From NCBI RefSeq assembly GCF_024169515.1, contig NZ_JAMKCQ010000001.1:1488001-1552000 (forward strand): a stretch of DNA of 64,000 bases, read 5' to 3'. This DNA comes from Erwinia aphidicola (lineage in GTDB: Bacteria > Pseudomonadota > Gammaproteobacteria > Enterobacterales > Enterobacteriaceae). The position numbers and the translations under genes are program-made. Below the pieces are notes generated by a model. That model was not told the DNA's origin. It saw nothing but the letters and a program-made list of their open reading frames with translations, and ran no database searches. Shown piece by piece: positions 18,857 through 26,724 of the stretch; positions within the stretch are counted from its first letter, which is position 1; each line of letters begins with the position of its first letter.

Positions 18857-19137
18857 TACTTACGTCCAGCTTTTGGCAGCGCCAGCGGCGAGTCCGTACT
18901 TAAGCTATTTGCCCATTTCATCACGTCATCATGGGCAACGACACGCCCCTCATCTACCGCAGCCAGCGCTTCCAGCGTCATCTGATGGCGCCGCTCTTCC
19001 TGATCGATCATGGCTTGTATTGCCTGCTTCACCACCCCCCCCCTGGAACGATCATAGCTCGTCGCCAGCAGGTCCAGCTTTTCTGCCATTTCAATCGATA
19101 GATGCGCAGTAACGACGCGTGTGTTTGATTGCCCCAT
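18856..19137 (-). CDS. Ribbon-helix-helix (CopG/ParD-like) antitoxin
   Basis: 93-residue antitoxin. Residues about 6-50 (RVVTAHLSIEMAEKLDLLATSYDRSRGGVVKQAIQAMI) form a ribbon-helix-helix DNA-binding domain; the acidic tail (EGRVVAHDDVMKWANSLSTDS) is the likely toxin-wrapping part. The ATG at 19137 (MGQSNTR) is preferred over one 12 codons upstream because it places the RHH strand at the usual distance from the N-terminus. It forms an operon with the ParE/RelE toxin and is likely autoregulated. Confidence 0.8.
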   Translation of the reverse strand: MGQSNTRVVTAHLSIEMAEKLDLLATSYDRSRGGVVKQAIQAMIDQEERRHQMTLEALAAVDEGRVVAHDDVMKWANSLSTDSPLALPKAGRK

Positions 19138-19298
19138 AACAGATGCCTCATAAAACGATTCAATTTTAATCATCCTGATTTAGTTAGCCAGTCAAGCCCC
19201 AAAAGCGACGGCTGGGTTTATGTCGTGTCTTATAGGCCACAGACGCTGTTTGAACTCCGTTCTGCCATTGAGTTAAACGAGGCAGCTCGCAAATAAGC

Positions 19299-19324
19299 GT
19301 AGGGGTCAGGCACGCCTGACCCGC
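19299..19324. repeat. Class I palindromic repeat
   Basis: GTAGGGGTCAGGCACGCCTGACCCG. Arm allele TCA/TGA with a CACG centre instead of CATG. It lies just past the end of the small ORF at 19331. Confidence 0.85.
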
Positions 19325-19330
19325 CTGGTC

Positions 19331-19522
19331 TTACCCTTCCAGCCGACTTAACCGCACATCATTGAAACGGCTATTTAGCACCTGCAAACGCTCAAGCAGG
19401 ATCCAGTTGAGCGTATCGCGTACGATGGGATCTACCAGTTCACTGATTGCCCAGGTCAATGCATAACACTGATCGCACAGCTCCGGCGTTTCAATTTCAT
19501 TGATATCAAGCTGTTCAAACAT
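19331..19522 (-). CDS. Small protein of unknown function, divergent from an RHH regulator
   Basis: 63 codons starting MFEQLDINEIETPELC and rich in predicted helix (ALTWAISELVDPIVRDTLNWILLERLQVLNSRFNDV). A clear CACAGGAG ribosome-binding site lies 6-7 bases before the ATG at 19522, which supports this start over a longer frame. A CxxC pair (ELCDQC) is visible. Its start overlaps the end of the 26-codon ORF upstream. I do not recognise the family; its position opposite an RHH regulator and beside two toxin-antitoxin modules suggests a TA-related protein, which is inference. Confidence 0.55.
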   Translation of the reverse strand: MFEQLDINEIETPELCDQCYALTWAISELVDPIVRDTLNWILLERLQVLNSRFNDVRLSRLEG

Positions 19523-19595
19523 GCGAGATCTCCTGTGCTGATGAAAAGGGGATCTGCAATTCAAAACGAGTTTGGGTACACTTGTTCACAGCCAT
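19515..19595 (-). CDS. 26-residue leader peptide or mini-protein
   Basis: MAVNKCTQTRFELQIPFSSA... , 26 codons, starts 8-12 bases after a good AAGGAG site (minus strand, 19605-19600). Its stop codon lies inside the start region of the 63-codon gene (ATGTTTGA, 8-base overlap), so translation of the two is probably coupled. The sequence is amphipathic in its middle; there is no signal peptide. It could be a regulatory leader or a real small protein. It is too short to appear in standard annotations. Confidence 0.45.
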   Translation of the reverse strand: MAVNKCTQTRFELQIPFSSAQEISHV

Positions 19596-19655
19596 AGCGT
19601 TAGCTCCTTAACGTATTGGTCAGACGCCTCGTCAGTGTTAGCGCACTGCCGGGGC

Positions 19656-19737
19656 GTTGTTTTTACAACTCCGGTTGTAATCAGGTATTACATACGTTGT
19701 AATTACAACACCTCCATGATGAAATTATGTAATTACA
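19656..19737. promoter_or_regulatory. Array of four TTGTAATTACAA-type operators
   Basis: Four palindromic sites lie between the two divergent small genes: GTTGT-TTTT-ACAAC (19656-19669), TGTAAT-CAGGT-ATTACA (19676-19692), the perfect GTTGTAATTACAAC (19696-19709) and TGTAATTACA (19728-19737), the last touching the start codon of the RHH gene. Centres are about 21, 19 and 30 bases apart, close to whole helical turns. Autoregulation by the adjacent RHH protein is inferred. Confidence 0.7.
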
Positions 19738-19908
19738 ATGTCAACCGAGAAACCAAAAACCGATCAGTACCAAATCCGCATATCGCACGAATTGCGCCGT
19801 CAGCTTGAGGATGAGATGAAGAAGGATGGGGATACATCGCTGGCAACGTGGATTAAACGCGTGTTGCGCAAGGAACTTCAGGCCCGTGGGATCGAGCCAA
19901 AAGCCTGA
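19738..19908 (+). CDS. 56-residue ribbon-helix-helix protein
   Basis: MSTEKPKTDQYQIRISHELR opens a short basic protein: a strand QYQIRIS, then helices ELRRQLEDEMKKDGDTSLATWIKRVLRKEL. This is the Arc/CopG-like RHH layout seen in small YlcI/YnfO-type proteins. It is divergent from the 26- and 63-codon genes. One TGTAATTACA palindrome abuts its ATG, which explains the lack of a good Shine-Dalgarno sequence (only CTCCATGATG upstream) and suggests tight repression. Probably an antitoxin or autoregulator; no toxin is certain. Confidence 0.65.
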   Translation: MSTEKPKTDQYQIRISHELRRQLEDEMKKDGDTSLATWIKRVLRKELQARGIEPKA

Positions 19909-19927
19909 AGAGTATTGAGTAAGGTGT

Positions 19928-19953
19928 GTAGGGGTCAGGCACGCCTGACCCGC
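19928..19953. repeat. Class I palindromic repeat between the RHH gene and hipT
   Basis: GTAGGGGTCAGGCACGCCTGACCCG, identical in arms and centre to the copy at 19299-19324, sitting between two converging genes. Confidence 0.85.
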
Positions 19954-19956
19954 TAC

Positions 19957-20994
19957 TTACAGCGCTGGCTCATCCACTATTTGCAGGCGGCTCAGGCGTT
20001 GGCGATAACACTGCAACACGGCGGCCACCGCTTCTGGCTGCATAAATGATTGGTTATAGGTCGTTTCCACCTGCTGCTGCTCTTTCAGCAAGTTAGCGAG
20101 CAGTGCAACCACCAGCTTGCGGCTCAGCCCCATAATCAGCCCGAGCGTCAGGAAATCCATCCCGAGATACTCTCCATACTGGGTGGTGAATCCAGCCGCC
20201 AGCTCTCTGCCGCCCTCTTCACAGGCCAACAGAGGCAGTGCCAGATAGCTGCTTTGAAAATAAGCAGAGAAAGGCGCCACCGAGACAAAATCATAAAGAG
20301 GCGACAACTGTGGCGCAGCGCCACGCGGATGCAGCAGGCCAAAGTTGCGCAGATGCATATCGTTATTGCCCAGTAGATAAGCATAAATAATGCGCCGCAG
20401 CAGGTCGATTTTAAACGCCAGGTTATCGTTGACGTGCTGAATGAGGAACTGCGCGATCTGCTGATAGCTTACCCACGGAAGACCGTCATCGCGGTATTTC
20501 CCGTACTTTTCACCGACGTTCATCGCCGCATCCAGCGGCTCCTGATGCAGTGCATGACCCTCTCTGTCGCGATCAAAACGACGGATAACGAAAGCATATT
20601 CAATATCATAATCCGGGTGTTCAGGCCGGAAGGGCAGCAGTCCGTGCGCAGGTACGTCGAATCCGAGGCGTGCCATCAAGGTCATGGTGGCATGCTCATT
20701 TTCAGCCAGATGGGGAAACTCAACGGGTGATGGCTTAAGGATGTAGTCGCCCTGATAGCCCACCACGGCAAAGTCGCGCTGCCGCAATACCAGCTGCAGT
20801 TTCGGCTGGTAACCCGAGATACTCATACCCCGCTGCTGCTGCGGCAACTGCTGTACGAACTGCGTCCGGGTAAAGCCCAGATAGGGCTCAACGCGCGCGC
20901 TCCCTGTCAGTTTTTTCATCCCCCTGGTTGAATAGCCTGAGGTCTGTTCTGCCTCCGACTCCAGCCGGGTCAGCAGGATTCGACACCGATTCAT
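19957..20994 (-). CDS. hipT: HipT toxin kinase of a tripartite HipBST system
   Basis: 345-residue HipA-family serine/threonine kinase that lacks the HipA N-subdomain. In E. coli HipT phosphorylates tryptophanyl-tRNA synthetase and arrests growth. Visible here: the autophosphorylation-loop motif SISGYQ with serines at 58 and 60 (the paired-serine form that marks HipT, against the single-serine loop of HipA), the catalytic motif GNNDMHLRNFG (D212) and the magnesium motif LYDF (D235). ATGA overlap with hipS. All key residues are present, so the toxin should be active. It corresponds in size and layout to E. coli O127 HipT. Confidence 0.88.
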   Translation of the reverse strand: MNRCRILLTRLESEAEQTSGYSTRGMKKLTGSARVEPYLGFTRTQFVQQLPQQQRGMSISGYQPKLQLVLRQRDFAVVGYQGDYILKPSPVEFPHLAENEHATMTLMARLGFDVPAHGLLPFRPEHPDYDIEYAFVIRRFDRDREGHALHQEPLDAAMNVGEKYGKYRDDGLPWVSYQQIAQFLIQHVNDNLAFKIDLLRRIIYAYLLGNNDMHLRNFGLLHPRGAAPQLSPLYDFVSVAPFSAYFQSSYLALPLLACEEGGRELAAGFTTQYGEYLGMDFLTLGLIMGLSRKLVVALLANLLKEQQQVETTYNQSFMQPEAVAAVLQCYRQRLSRLQIVDEPAL

Positions 20995-21305
20995 GATGTT
21001 TCCTCAGCGCTGATGCGTACCGCGCCAATCAGGTTCTCACCGTTATGCAGCAGCATGCCGAGCAGATCCTGCTCATCAATTTTTTGTAGCTGGCTGTAGC
21101 GCATTTTCAGCCAGCCCTCCGGGGCCAAAGAAACAAAAAACGGGTGCAGCGTGGCGCTGGGGAATCTTCCTTTACTTACCGGCAGGCTGAGTGACAGTGC
21201 CGGGCCAAAATAATCCGGACGATAGGCAAACAGGTAGCCGTTGTCTTCCTGAGAAAGCACGCCGACGGCCTCATCGTACAGCCACACCGTTAAACGACGG
21301 CGCAC
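20991..21305 (-). CDS. hipS: HipS, HipA N-subdomain-like antitoxin
   Basis: 104-residue protein corresponding to the N-terminal subdomain of HipA (LTVWLYDEAVGVLSQEDNGYLFAYRPDYFGPALSLSLPVSKGRFPS; FFVSLAPEGWLKMRY; LLHNGENLIGAVRIS). In HipBST systems this separate subdomain acts as the antitoxin that neutralises the HipT kinase, while HipB augments it. The gene overlaps hipB by 16 bases and hipT by 4, so the three are translationally coupled. Confidence 0.87.
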   Translation of the reverse strand: MRRRLTVWLYDEAVGVLSQEDNGYLFAYRPDYFGPALSLSLPVSKGRFPSATLHPFFVSLAPEGWLKMRYSQLQKIDEQDLLGMLLHNGENLIGAVRISAEETS

Positions 21306-21616
21306 AGTGACACTCCCAGCGCAGCAGCTACCGCATAGACACTGCCAAACTTCACTTGCTCAGGATCTTTGAACAGGCGCTTGAGAGTCGAGGCTGAGAT
21401 CCCGGTTTGCAACTCCAGCGTAGCAATATCCAGGCCCAGCGCTTTACGCCTCTCATTCAGCTGCGCTCCCAGCGCCGCAAGCGATGTAATTTTATGCTGA
21501 GCCAGCTGCGAAAGCTGATCCTGCTCTGCCTGCTGCAACTCCTGTTTAAGCTCATTGAGCTGCGTGGCGATGGTTTGCAGCTTCAAGGAGATAACAAAGG
21601 GTTTCTCATGGCTCAT
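21290..21616 (-). CDS. hipB: HipB, HTH autorepressor of the HipBST system
   Basis: 108 residues. The C-terminal part is an Xre-type helix-turn-helix (LGAQLNERRKALGLDIATLELQTGISASTLKRLFKDPEQVKFGSVYAVAAALGV). The N-terminal 45 residues (FVISLKLQTIATQLNELKQELQQAEQDQLSQLAQ) are predicted as long helices/coiled coil, an extension that simple HipB lacks but HipBST HipB has. First gene of hipB-hipS-hipT. Confidence 0.85.
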   Translation of the reverse strand: MSHEKPFVISLKLQTIATQLNELKQELQQAEQDQLSQLAQHKITSLAALGAQLNERRKALGLDIATLELQTGISASTLKRLFKDPEQVKFGSVYAVAAALGVSLCAVV

Positions 21617-21914
21617 ATTTGACCCTTAAAAATTGAAGACTTAATAATATATCTCAATATTAGTCTATCGCGCGTGCCATATGTCACTTATGAGCTTTAA
21701 ATGTATAAATAGATAAAAAAAAGGCCTTATACGAACGCATAAAGCCAGTAGTTAACTCCTGTGACCGCCGGGGCTTTGTGCACCAGCCTGTAGGCATAAT
21801 TGGCGGCCATGCCGTGTGGCCGGCTGTGCTTCAAAATTGTTGCCTTGTCACTATACTTTTTAGGGGAGTCACGATAGCGACTACTTCACCACATTCACCC
21901 TTTGAGGAGTCAGA
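21617..21914. promoter_or_regulatory. hipBST promoter region and leader of the hydrolase gene
   Basis: AT-rich gap of about 300 bases. AGACTTAATA...AATATTAGTCT (21637-21666) is an imperfect inverted repeat just upstream of hipB and a candidate HipB operator. The right half (about 21760-21900) leads into the plus-strand hydrolase gene. No gene seen. Confidence 0.45.
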
Positions 21915-22736
21915 ATGAGCACATTTAACACGGCTGACGGCACGCAAATTTATTTCAAAGACTGGGGCACGGGCCAGCCGGTCCTGTTCAGCCACGGCTG
22001 GCCGCTGGATGCCGATATGTGGGACAGCCAGATGAATTTCCTTGCCGAGCGCGGCTACCGCGTTATCGCCTTTGACCGCCGTGGCTTTGGCCGTTCGGAT
22101 CAGCCGTGGAAAGGCTATGACTACGATACCTTTGCTTCGGATATCAACGACCTGATCACCCACCTCGACCTGCACGACGTCACGCTGGTCGGTTTCTCAA
22201 TGGGCGGCGGCGACGTGTCGCGCTATATCGGCAACTACGGCAGCGAACGCATTGCCGCGCTGGTGCTGCTGGGGGCGGTCACGCCGATCTTCGGTAAAAC
22301 CGCCGATCATCCGGAAGGGGTGGAAAAGGCCGTATTTGACGGTATTCGCGACGGGTTACGGCAGGATCGGGCGCAGTTTATCAAAGATTTCGCCACGCCG
22401 TTTTACGGCATTAATGCCGGGCAAACCGTCTCCGATGGCGTGCTAACGCAGACGCTGAATATCGCGCTGCTGGCCTCGTTGAAAGGCACCATCGACTGCG
22501 TGACCGCCTTTGCCGAGACCGATTTCCGCGCGGATATCGCAAAAGTGAACGTGCCGACGCTGGTGATCCACGGCAGCAACGACCAGATTGTGCCGTTCGA
22601 AGCCACCGGCAAGCTGGCCGCAGAGATGATCACAGGCGCCGAGCTGAAAGTGTATGACAACGCCCCGCACGGCTTCGCCGTTACCCACCAGGAGCAGTTG
22701 AATCAGGACCTGCTGGCGTTCCTGCAACAGATCTAA
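21915..22736 (+). CDS. Alpha/beta hydrolase (non-heme chloroperoxidase/esterase-like)
   Basis: 273-residue cytoplasmic alpha/beta hydrolase. The triad is visible as S95 (GFSMGG), D223 (HGSNDQIVP) and H252 (APHGF). The oxyanion region is FSHGWPLDADMWDSQ. This pattern is that of the cofactor-free haloperoxidase/arylesterase family, which hydrolyses esters and can perform perhydrolysis in vitro; the natural substrate is unknown. A good GAGGAG precedes the ATG. It is monocistronic, followed by two class II repeats. Confidence 0.85.
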   Translation: MSTFNTADGTQIYFKDWGTGQPVLFSHGWPLDADMWDSQMNFLAERGYRVIAFDRRGFGRSDQPWKGYDYDTFASDINDLITHLDLHDVTLVGFSMGGGDVSRYIGNYGSERIAALVLLGAVTPIFGKTADHPEGVEKAVFDGIRDGLRQDRAQFIKDFATPFYGINAGQTVSDGVLTQTLNIALLASLKGTIDCVTAFAETDFRADIAKVNVPTLVIHGSNDQIVPFEATGKLAAEMITGAELKVYDNAPHGFAVTHQEQLNQDLLAFLQQI

Positions 22737-22747
22737 TCTGACGTCAC

Positions 22748-22817
22748 GGGGCGACCGGAAAAAAGGGTCGCCCCCTACGGGATTTGTAGGGGTTGACCCT
22801 CTTTTTCGGTCAACCCG
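22748..22817. repeat. Two class II palindromic repeats between converging hydrolases
   Basis: 22748-22778: GGGGCGACC, loop GGAAAAAA, GGGTCGCCCCC. 22786-22817: GTAGGGGTTGACC, loop CTCTTTTTC, GGTCAACCC. The arms differ (GCG versus TTG) but are complementary within each copy. The second supplies the TGA stop of the minus-strand hydrolase. Confidence 0.88.
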
Positions 22818-23709
22818 CACGCGCCGCCAGCCACACCGCGTAGGCTTCATCCCAGATCGCCGCCGGAGTGCCCGCTTTACCCAAACCGAAACCGTGCCCG
22901 CCCTGTGAAATACGGATCATCTGCACCGGAACCCCGGCCTTGCGGCAGGTATCGTGCATGATCACGCTATTTTCCGGGTTCGAGGTGCGGTCATCCTCCG
23001 CCTGGGCGAGAAAAGTGGGGGGATAGGCGCGCGTAACGTAGTTTTGCACCGACCAGTTTGCTTCTTCCGCCGGGGACGGATTTTTGCCCACCATCGACAG
23101 ATGCGTATTGGTATGGGTATAGGGCGGTTCGAGGGTGATCACCGGATAGATAAGCCCGACGCTGTCGACCTTCGGCACGATCTGGTCGAGGCTGTCCTGC
23201 GGCGCATAGGACGCGAAATCAGGCCGCGCGGCCGCCATGCCGAACAGATGCCCGCCGGCAGAAAAGCCGAGCAGATGCACGTGCGGCTCCATTGAGCGCA
23301 CCAGGCGGATCGCACGCTGCGCATCCTGCAACGGTGCCAGATTACCGGCCTGCCAGTGTTCGCCGGGCAGCCGATAGCTCAGCACATAAGCAGTAAAGCC
23401 TTTGCTGGTGAGCCAGCGCGCCACCGGCCAGCCCTCGCGCCCCATGCCAATCCAGCGATAGCCGCCGCCCGCGGCAATCAGTACCGCTTTGCCATTGGGG
23501 TTCTCCGGCAGAAAGCGCTGGATCCCCGGGCTGACGATATTGGACCACGAGCCGTTAGCGGAAATACGCAATGCTCCGCTCGGACCGCCACCGCCCGGGG
23601 GTTCATCGGGCCACAGCGGATAGAAGTCCTGGCGGGCAAACAATTTATCGGTGCTCATGGCAAGCATAAACGCGCCACTCCCCAGCAATAACCGGCGGCG
23701 ACTAATCAT
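22810..23709 (-). CDS. Tat-exported alpha/beta hydrolase, carbohydrate-esterase-like
   Basis: 299-residue precursor. The N-terminus MISRRRLLLGSGAFMLAMS carries a twin-arginine motif, so export by Tat is likely. The catalytic serine is S150 in GFSAGGH, the acid D239 or D240 in AEDDRTSNPENS and the base H272 in GGHGFG, in an arrangement typical of xylan/carbohydrate acetyl esterases (BD-FAE-like). It could deacetylate plant or self polysaccharide in the periplasm; the substrate is inferred from family only. The TGA stop and last codons (GCG GGT TGA) are formed by a class II repeat, so the original C-terminus may have been altered by a few residues. Confidence 0.82.
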   Translation of the reverse strand: MISRRRLLLGSGAFMLAMSTDKLFARQDFYPLWPDEPPGGGGPSGALRISANGSWSNIVSPGIQRFLPENPNGKAVLIAAGGGYRWIGMGREGWPVARWLTSKGFTAYVLSYRLPGEHWQAGNLAPLQDAQRAIRLVRSMEPHVHLLGFSAGGHLFGMAAARPDFASYAPQDSLDQIVPKVDSVGLIYPVITLEPPYTHTNTHLSMVGKNPSPAEEANWSVQNYVTRAYPPTFLAQAEDDRTSNPENSVIMHDTCRKAGVPVQMIRISQGGHGFGLGKAGTPAAIWDEAYAVWLAARAG

Positions 23710-23868
23710 CGGGCATGTCCAGAATTCTCAACAGAAAACAGGGTAATGGATGTTGAGCGGCAAGCAGGCGCACTCAGTGGCGAAATAATATGCACTACGC
23801 CTAAAAATTGCTACAGGCGTCACACTTTTTTCAGCTGTTACGGGAAGAAAAAACGGAATGCGAGAGTT

Positions 23869-23892
23869 GCGGGTCCTGGGATCGGGACCCGC
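23869..23892 (-). terminator. Possible terminator of the sugar-binding-protein operon
   Basis: GCGGGTCC and GGACCCGC pair over 8 bp with an 8-9 base loop, just past the binding-protein stop at 23898. A T-run (TTTTTT, minus strand, near 23850) follows about 15 bases later, farther than usual. Confidence 0.4.
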
Positions 23893-23897
23893 AGGCG

Positions 23898-24824
23898 TTA
23901 CTTAACGTTTTTGGCACTAAACTCGGCGTAGTTTTCTTGCGTGACCACCTGATAGGGGATCCACATAAACTTATCGGCGTTTTTACCGTCCAGCACCTGC
24001 TTCGCCATCGTCACCGCCCCTTTGCCCTGCCCGGCGGCATCCTGGAATACGGTTAACGCCAGCTTGCCGCTCTTAATAAACTGCAGCGCATCCGGGGTGC
24101 CGTCGATACCGGCGACAAGAATATCTTTTTTACCGCTCTGGTTAAGCGCCATAATCGCGCCGATGGCCATTTCGTCGTTATTGGCGGCTATCGCGTCAAT
24201 TTTATCGCCGGACAGCAGCCAGCTGGAGGTGACATCAACGGCTTCGTTACGCATCCACTGGGCGGACTGCTTTTCCACCACTTTCATCTCTTTGTATTTG
24301 GCAATGACCTCTTCGGTCGCCTTAGTACGCTGGCGCGCCTCTTCCGCCGACAGCGCGCCCATCAGAATTGCGACATTGCCCTTGTAGTTCATTCTTTTTG
24401 CCAGCGCTTCCATCTCCATGCGCCCGCCGAGCAGCGAGTCCGAGCCGACGTAGGCCATTTTACCGCTCAGTTCGACTTCCGGCTTGCGGTTGACGAAGAT
24501 CAGCGGAATATTGGCGCGTTTTGCCGCGTCCATCATTGGCTTAACGCCCTGGGTATCCACCGGATTAAGGATAATCGCGTCCACGCCCTGGTTGATGAAG
24601 TTTTCGACCTGCTGCACCTGCACGGCCACATCGCCTTTGGCATCCTCAAACTGCCCCTGAATCTGCTCTTTCTCCATCTCTTTCGCCATCTGGGTACGCA
24701 GGATGGAGATAAAGTTAAGGTCAAAGTTGGCCAGCGCCACGCCGATACGCAGATCTTTCGCCTGGGTAGCAGGGGCGACGGCAAGCGCCAGAATCAACAA
24801 TCCGCTCTTTTTTATATTCATCAT
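23898..24824 (-). CDS. Periplasmic sugar-binding protein (RbsB/YtfQ type, CUT2)
   Basis: 308-residue substrate-binding protein. The signal peptide MMNIKKSGLLILALAVAPATQA is followed by KDLRIGVALANFDLNFISILRTQMAKE, and motifs typical of the ribose/galactose-binding family follow: QVQQVENFINQGVDAIILNPVDTQ, IPLIFVNRKPE, AIAANNDEMAIGAIMAL and ILVAGIDGTPDALQFIKSGKLALTVFQD. Third gene after the dehydrogenase and isomerase. The ATPase and permease that should accompany it are absent on both sides, so it must use a transporter encoded elsewhere or be an orphan. Likely ligand: a polyol, inositol-like compound or pentose. Confidence 0.85.
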   Translation of the reverse strand: MMNIKKSGLLILALAVAPATQAKDLRIGVALANFDLNFISILRTQMAKEMEKEQIQGQFEDAKGDVAVQVQQVENFINQGVDAIILNPVDTQGVKPMMDAAKRANIPLIFVNRKPEVELSGKMAYVGSDSLLGGRMEMEALAKRMNYKGNVAILMGALSAEEARQRTKATEEVIAKYKEMKVVEKQSAQWMRNEAVDVTSSWLLSGDKIDAIAANNDEMAIGAIMALNQSGKKDILVAGIDGTPDALQFIKSGKLALTVFQDAAGQGKGAVTMAKQVLDGKNADKFMWIPYQVVTQENYAEFSAKNVK

Positions 24825-24865
24825 ATAACTCCTGTAGCTAGAGGTAAGTTATTATTTTTTATGCA

Positions 24866-25648
24866 TTAACCGACATCAAAGTGAGCTTTAAAACGTGCCA
24901 GGGCCTCTTCACTCTCCCCGGATGCCCATCCCTCCAGCGCAATCACCCCCCGATAGTTCATCGCCCGTAGCGCTTTGGCGATGGCACGATAGTTAATCTC
25001 GCCGCTGCCCGGCTCACAGCGCCCCGGCACGTCCGCCACCTGAATTTCGCCAATGGAGTGGCCGCTGCGCTGTATCAGCGCGATCAGATTGCCTTCGCCG
25101 ATCTGCGCGTGATACAGGTCGAGATTCATCTTCAGATACGGGCTGTTGACCGCTTCCACCAGCGCCAGCGTGTCGGCGGCGCGGGCAAACGGCGTGCCCG
25201 GGTGGTCGACGGCAAGATTGAGGTTCTCCAGCGTGAACACCCTGCCCGCTTTCTCGCCGAGTGCCGCCAGCTTCTCCAGCGTGCGCACCGCTTTTACCCA
25301 CATCTCCCCGGTCACCACCGCCACCGGCTTGACCGGCAGGCCCCGGTTATCCAGCCCGGTGCCGTGCAGGTTGAGGCTCGGGCAGTTGAGCCGCGCCGCC
25401 ACCGCCAGCGACGCTTCAGCGCTGCTCAGCAGTGCCTCGATCTCTGCATCGTCCGTCAGGTTGCCCGTCAGGTAACCGGTCATCGAGGTAAAGGTCGCGC
25501 CCGTTGCCGCCAGCGCGTCAATGTCTTTGTTGTTCCAGTGCCAGATCTCCACGGCGAAACCCAGCTGGTGAATGCGCTGCACGCGTTCAATAAACGGCAA
25601 ATTAAGAAAAACCATTTCGGCCGAAACTGACAGACGATAATCCGCCAT
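24866..25648 (-). CDS. TIM-barrel sugar isomerase/epimerase (hydroxypyruvate isomerase-like)
   Basis: 260-residue AP-endonuclease-2-type TIM barrel of the Hyi/IolE/IolI/OtnI group. Metal-ligand regions are visible: FTLENLN, KMNLDLYHAQIGEGN, GEIQVADVPGRCEPGSGEINY and GVIALEGWASGES. The start is set at the third codon of the longest frame because AGAGGGG lies at a good distance there; the earlier ATG would overlap the preceding stop and has no room for a ribosome-binding site. It sits between a dehydrogenase and a binding protein in one operon, so it probably isomerises the oxidised sugar. Confidence 0.8.
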   Translation of the reverse strand: MADYRLSVSAEMVFLNLPFIERVQRIHQLGFAVEIWHWNNKDIDALAATGATFTSMTGYLTGNLTDDAEIEALLSSAEASLAVAARLNCPSLNLHGTGLDNRGLPVKPVAVVTGEMWVKAVRTLEKLAALGEKAGRVFTLENLNLAVDHPGTPFARAADTLALVEAVNSPYLKMNLDLYHAQIGEGNLIALIQRSGHSIGEIQVADVPGRCEPGSGEINYRAIAKALRAMNYRGVIALEGWASGESEEALARFKAHFDVG

Positions 25649-25650
25649 TG

Positions 25651-26673
25651 TCATACCCCTCTTAGCTGCACAGGTTTACCCTGCTGGACTGAAGCGATGC
25701 AGGCCAGCGCCACTTGCAGCGCGTTACGCGCGTCTTCACCGCTGGCACGCGGGGTCTCACCCGTGGCGGCACAGCGCACAAACTCGGTCAGCTCGGCGAT
25801 ATAGGCCTCGGCCAGCAGGTCGGTATCCTGGCGCGAGGTGTCGATGGAGATCCCCGCGGCGCCGTAGCGCACGCAGTTATTCACGTTGATATTGCCCATC
25901 TGCAGCATGCCGCTGCTGCCGAACACCTCGGCGCGTACGTCATAGCCGTAAACCGCCTGGAAGCTGGCGTCGGCCACCGCGATGGCCCCGTTATCAAAGC
26001 GGATGGTGACCACGGAGGTATCCAGCAGCCCCTTATCTTTAAAATCCGGGCGCACCAGCGCGTCGGCGATGGCGTAAACTTCCACCGCTTTCGCGCCGGG
26101 GTTGCAGTGCAGCAGCATGTCAAAATCGTGGATCAGCGTTTCCAGATAAATGGTCCAGGGCGGGATGCCGCTGGGGTCGCGCAGCGGGGCCGGGTCGCGG
26201 GTCAGCGAGCGGATCAGCTGCGGGGAGCCGATATCTCCGGCCTTGATCTCGGCCAGCGCCGCAGCAAATCCGCGGGCAAAACGGCGGTTAAAGCCGACCT
26301 GCAGCACCACACCTGCCTGTTTTGCCGCATTGATGCCGTGGTCAGCCTCTTCCAGCGTGATAGCCATCGGCTTTTCGCAGAACACATGTTTACCGGCGCG
26401 CGCTGCCGCCGCGACCAGCTGCGCGTGGGTCCGTGCCGGAGTGGCAATCAGAACCGCATCAATCTCCGGGTCGTCGAGCATCGCCTGCGGTTCACTGTAA
26501 TACTTGCCCGCGCCAAGCTGCTCTGCCAGGCGTTGAGCCGCCCCCGTAACCGGGTCCGCCACCGCCGCCAGTACCGCTCCCGGCACCTTCTGCGCCAGCG
26601 AAGCGGCATGGAAGCTCCCCATGCGCCCGGCGCCAATTAATCCCACTCGTACGCTGTTATCTGTTGCTGACAT
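25651..26673 (-). CDS. Gfo/Idh/MocA-family dehydrogenase (inositol 2-dehydrogenase-like)
   Basis: 340-residue NAD(P)-dependent oxidoreductase. The Rossmann motif is VGLIGAGRMGSFHAASL; the catalytic EKP motif is VFCEKPMAITLEEAD; the family region WTIYLETLIHDFDMLLHCN supplies the HDxD type residues. Similarity is to myo-inositol or sugar 2-dehydrogenases. GAGGGA precedes the ATG. First gene of the operon behind a sigma-54 promoter, so it likely catalyses the first step on the imported sugar or polyol. Confidence 0.85.
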   Translation of the reverse strand: MSATDNSVRVGLIGAGRMGSFHAASLAQKVPGAVLAAVADPVTGAAQRLAEQLGAGKYYSEPQAMLDDPEIDAVLIATPARTHAQLVAAAARAGKHVFCEKPMAITLEEADHGINAAKQAGVVLQVGFNRRFARGFAAALAEIKAGDIGSPQLIRSLTRDPAPLRDPSGIPPWTIYLETLIHDFDMLLHCNPGAKAVEVYAIADALVRPDFKDKGLLDTSVVTIRFDNGAIAVADASFQAVYGYDVRAEVFGSSGMLQMGNINVNNCVRYGAAGISIDTSRQDTDLLAEAYIAELTEFVRCAATGETPRASGEDARNALQVALACIASVQQGKPVQLRGV

Positions 26674-26724
26674 CGTGATTTCCCTCTGGTTGATTCGCCT
26701 GCTGATGCGGCTTTAACAGACATA

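Noticed and set aside
25714..26640. 308-codon plus-strand frame
   Set aside because: Antisense to the Gfo/Idh/MocA dehydrogenase, whose Rossmann and EKP motifs are clear.
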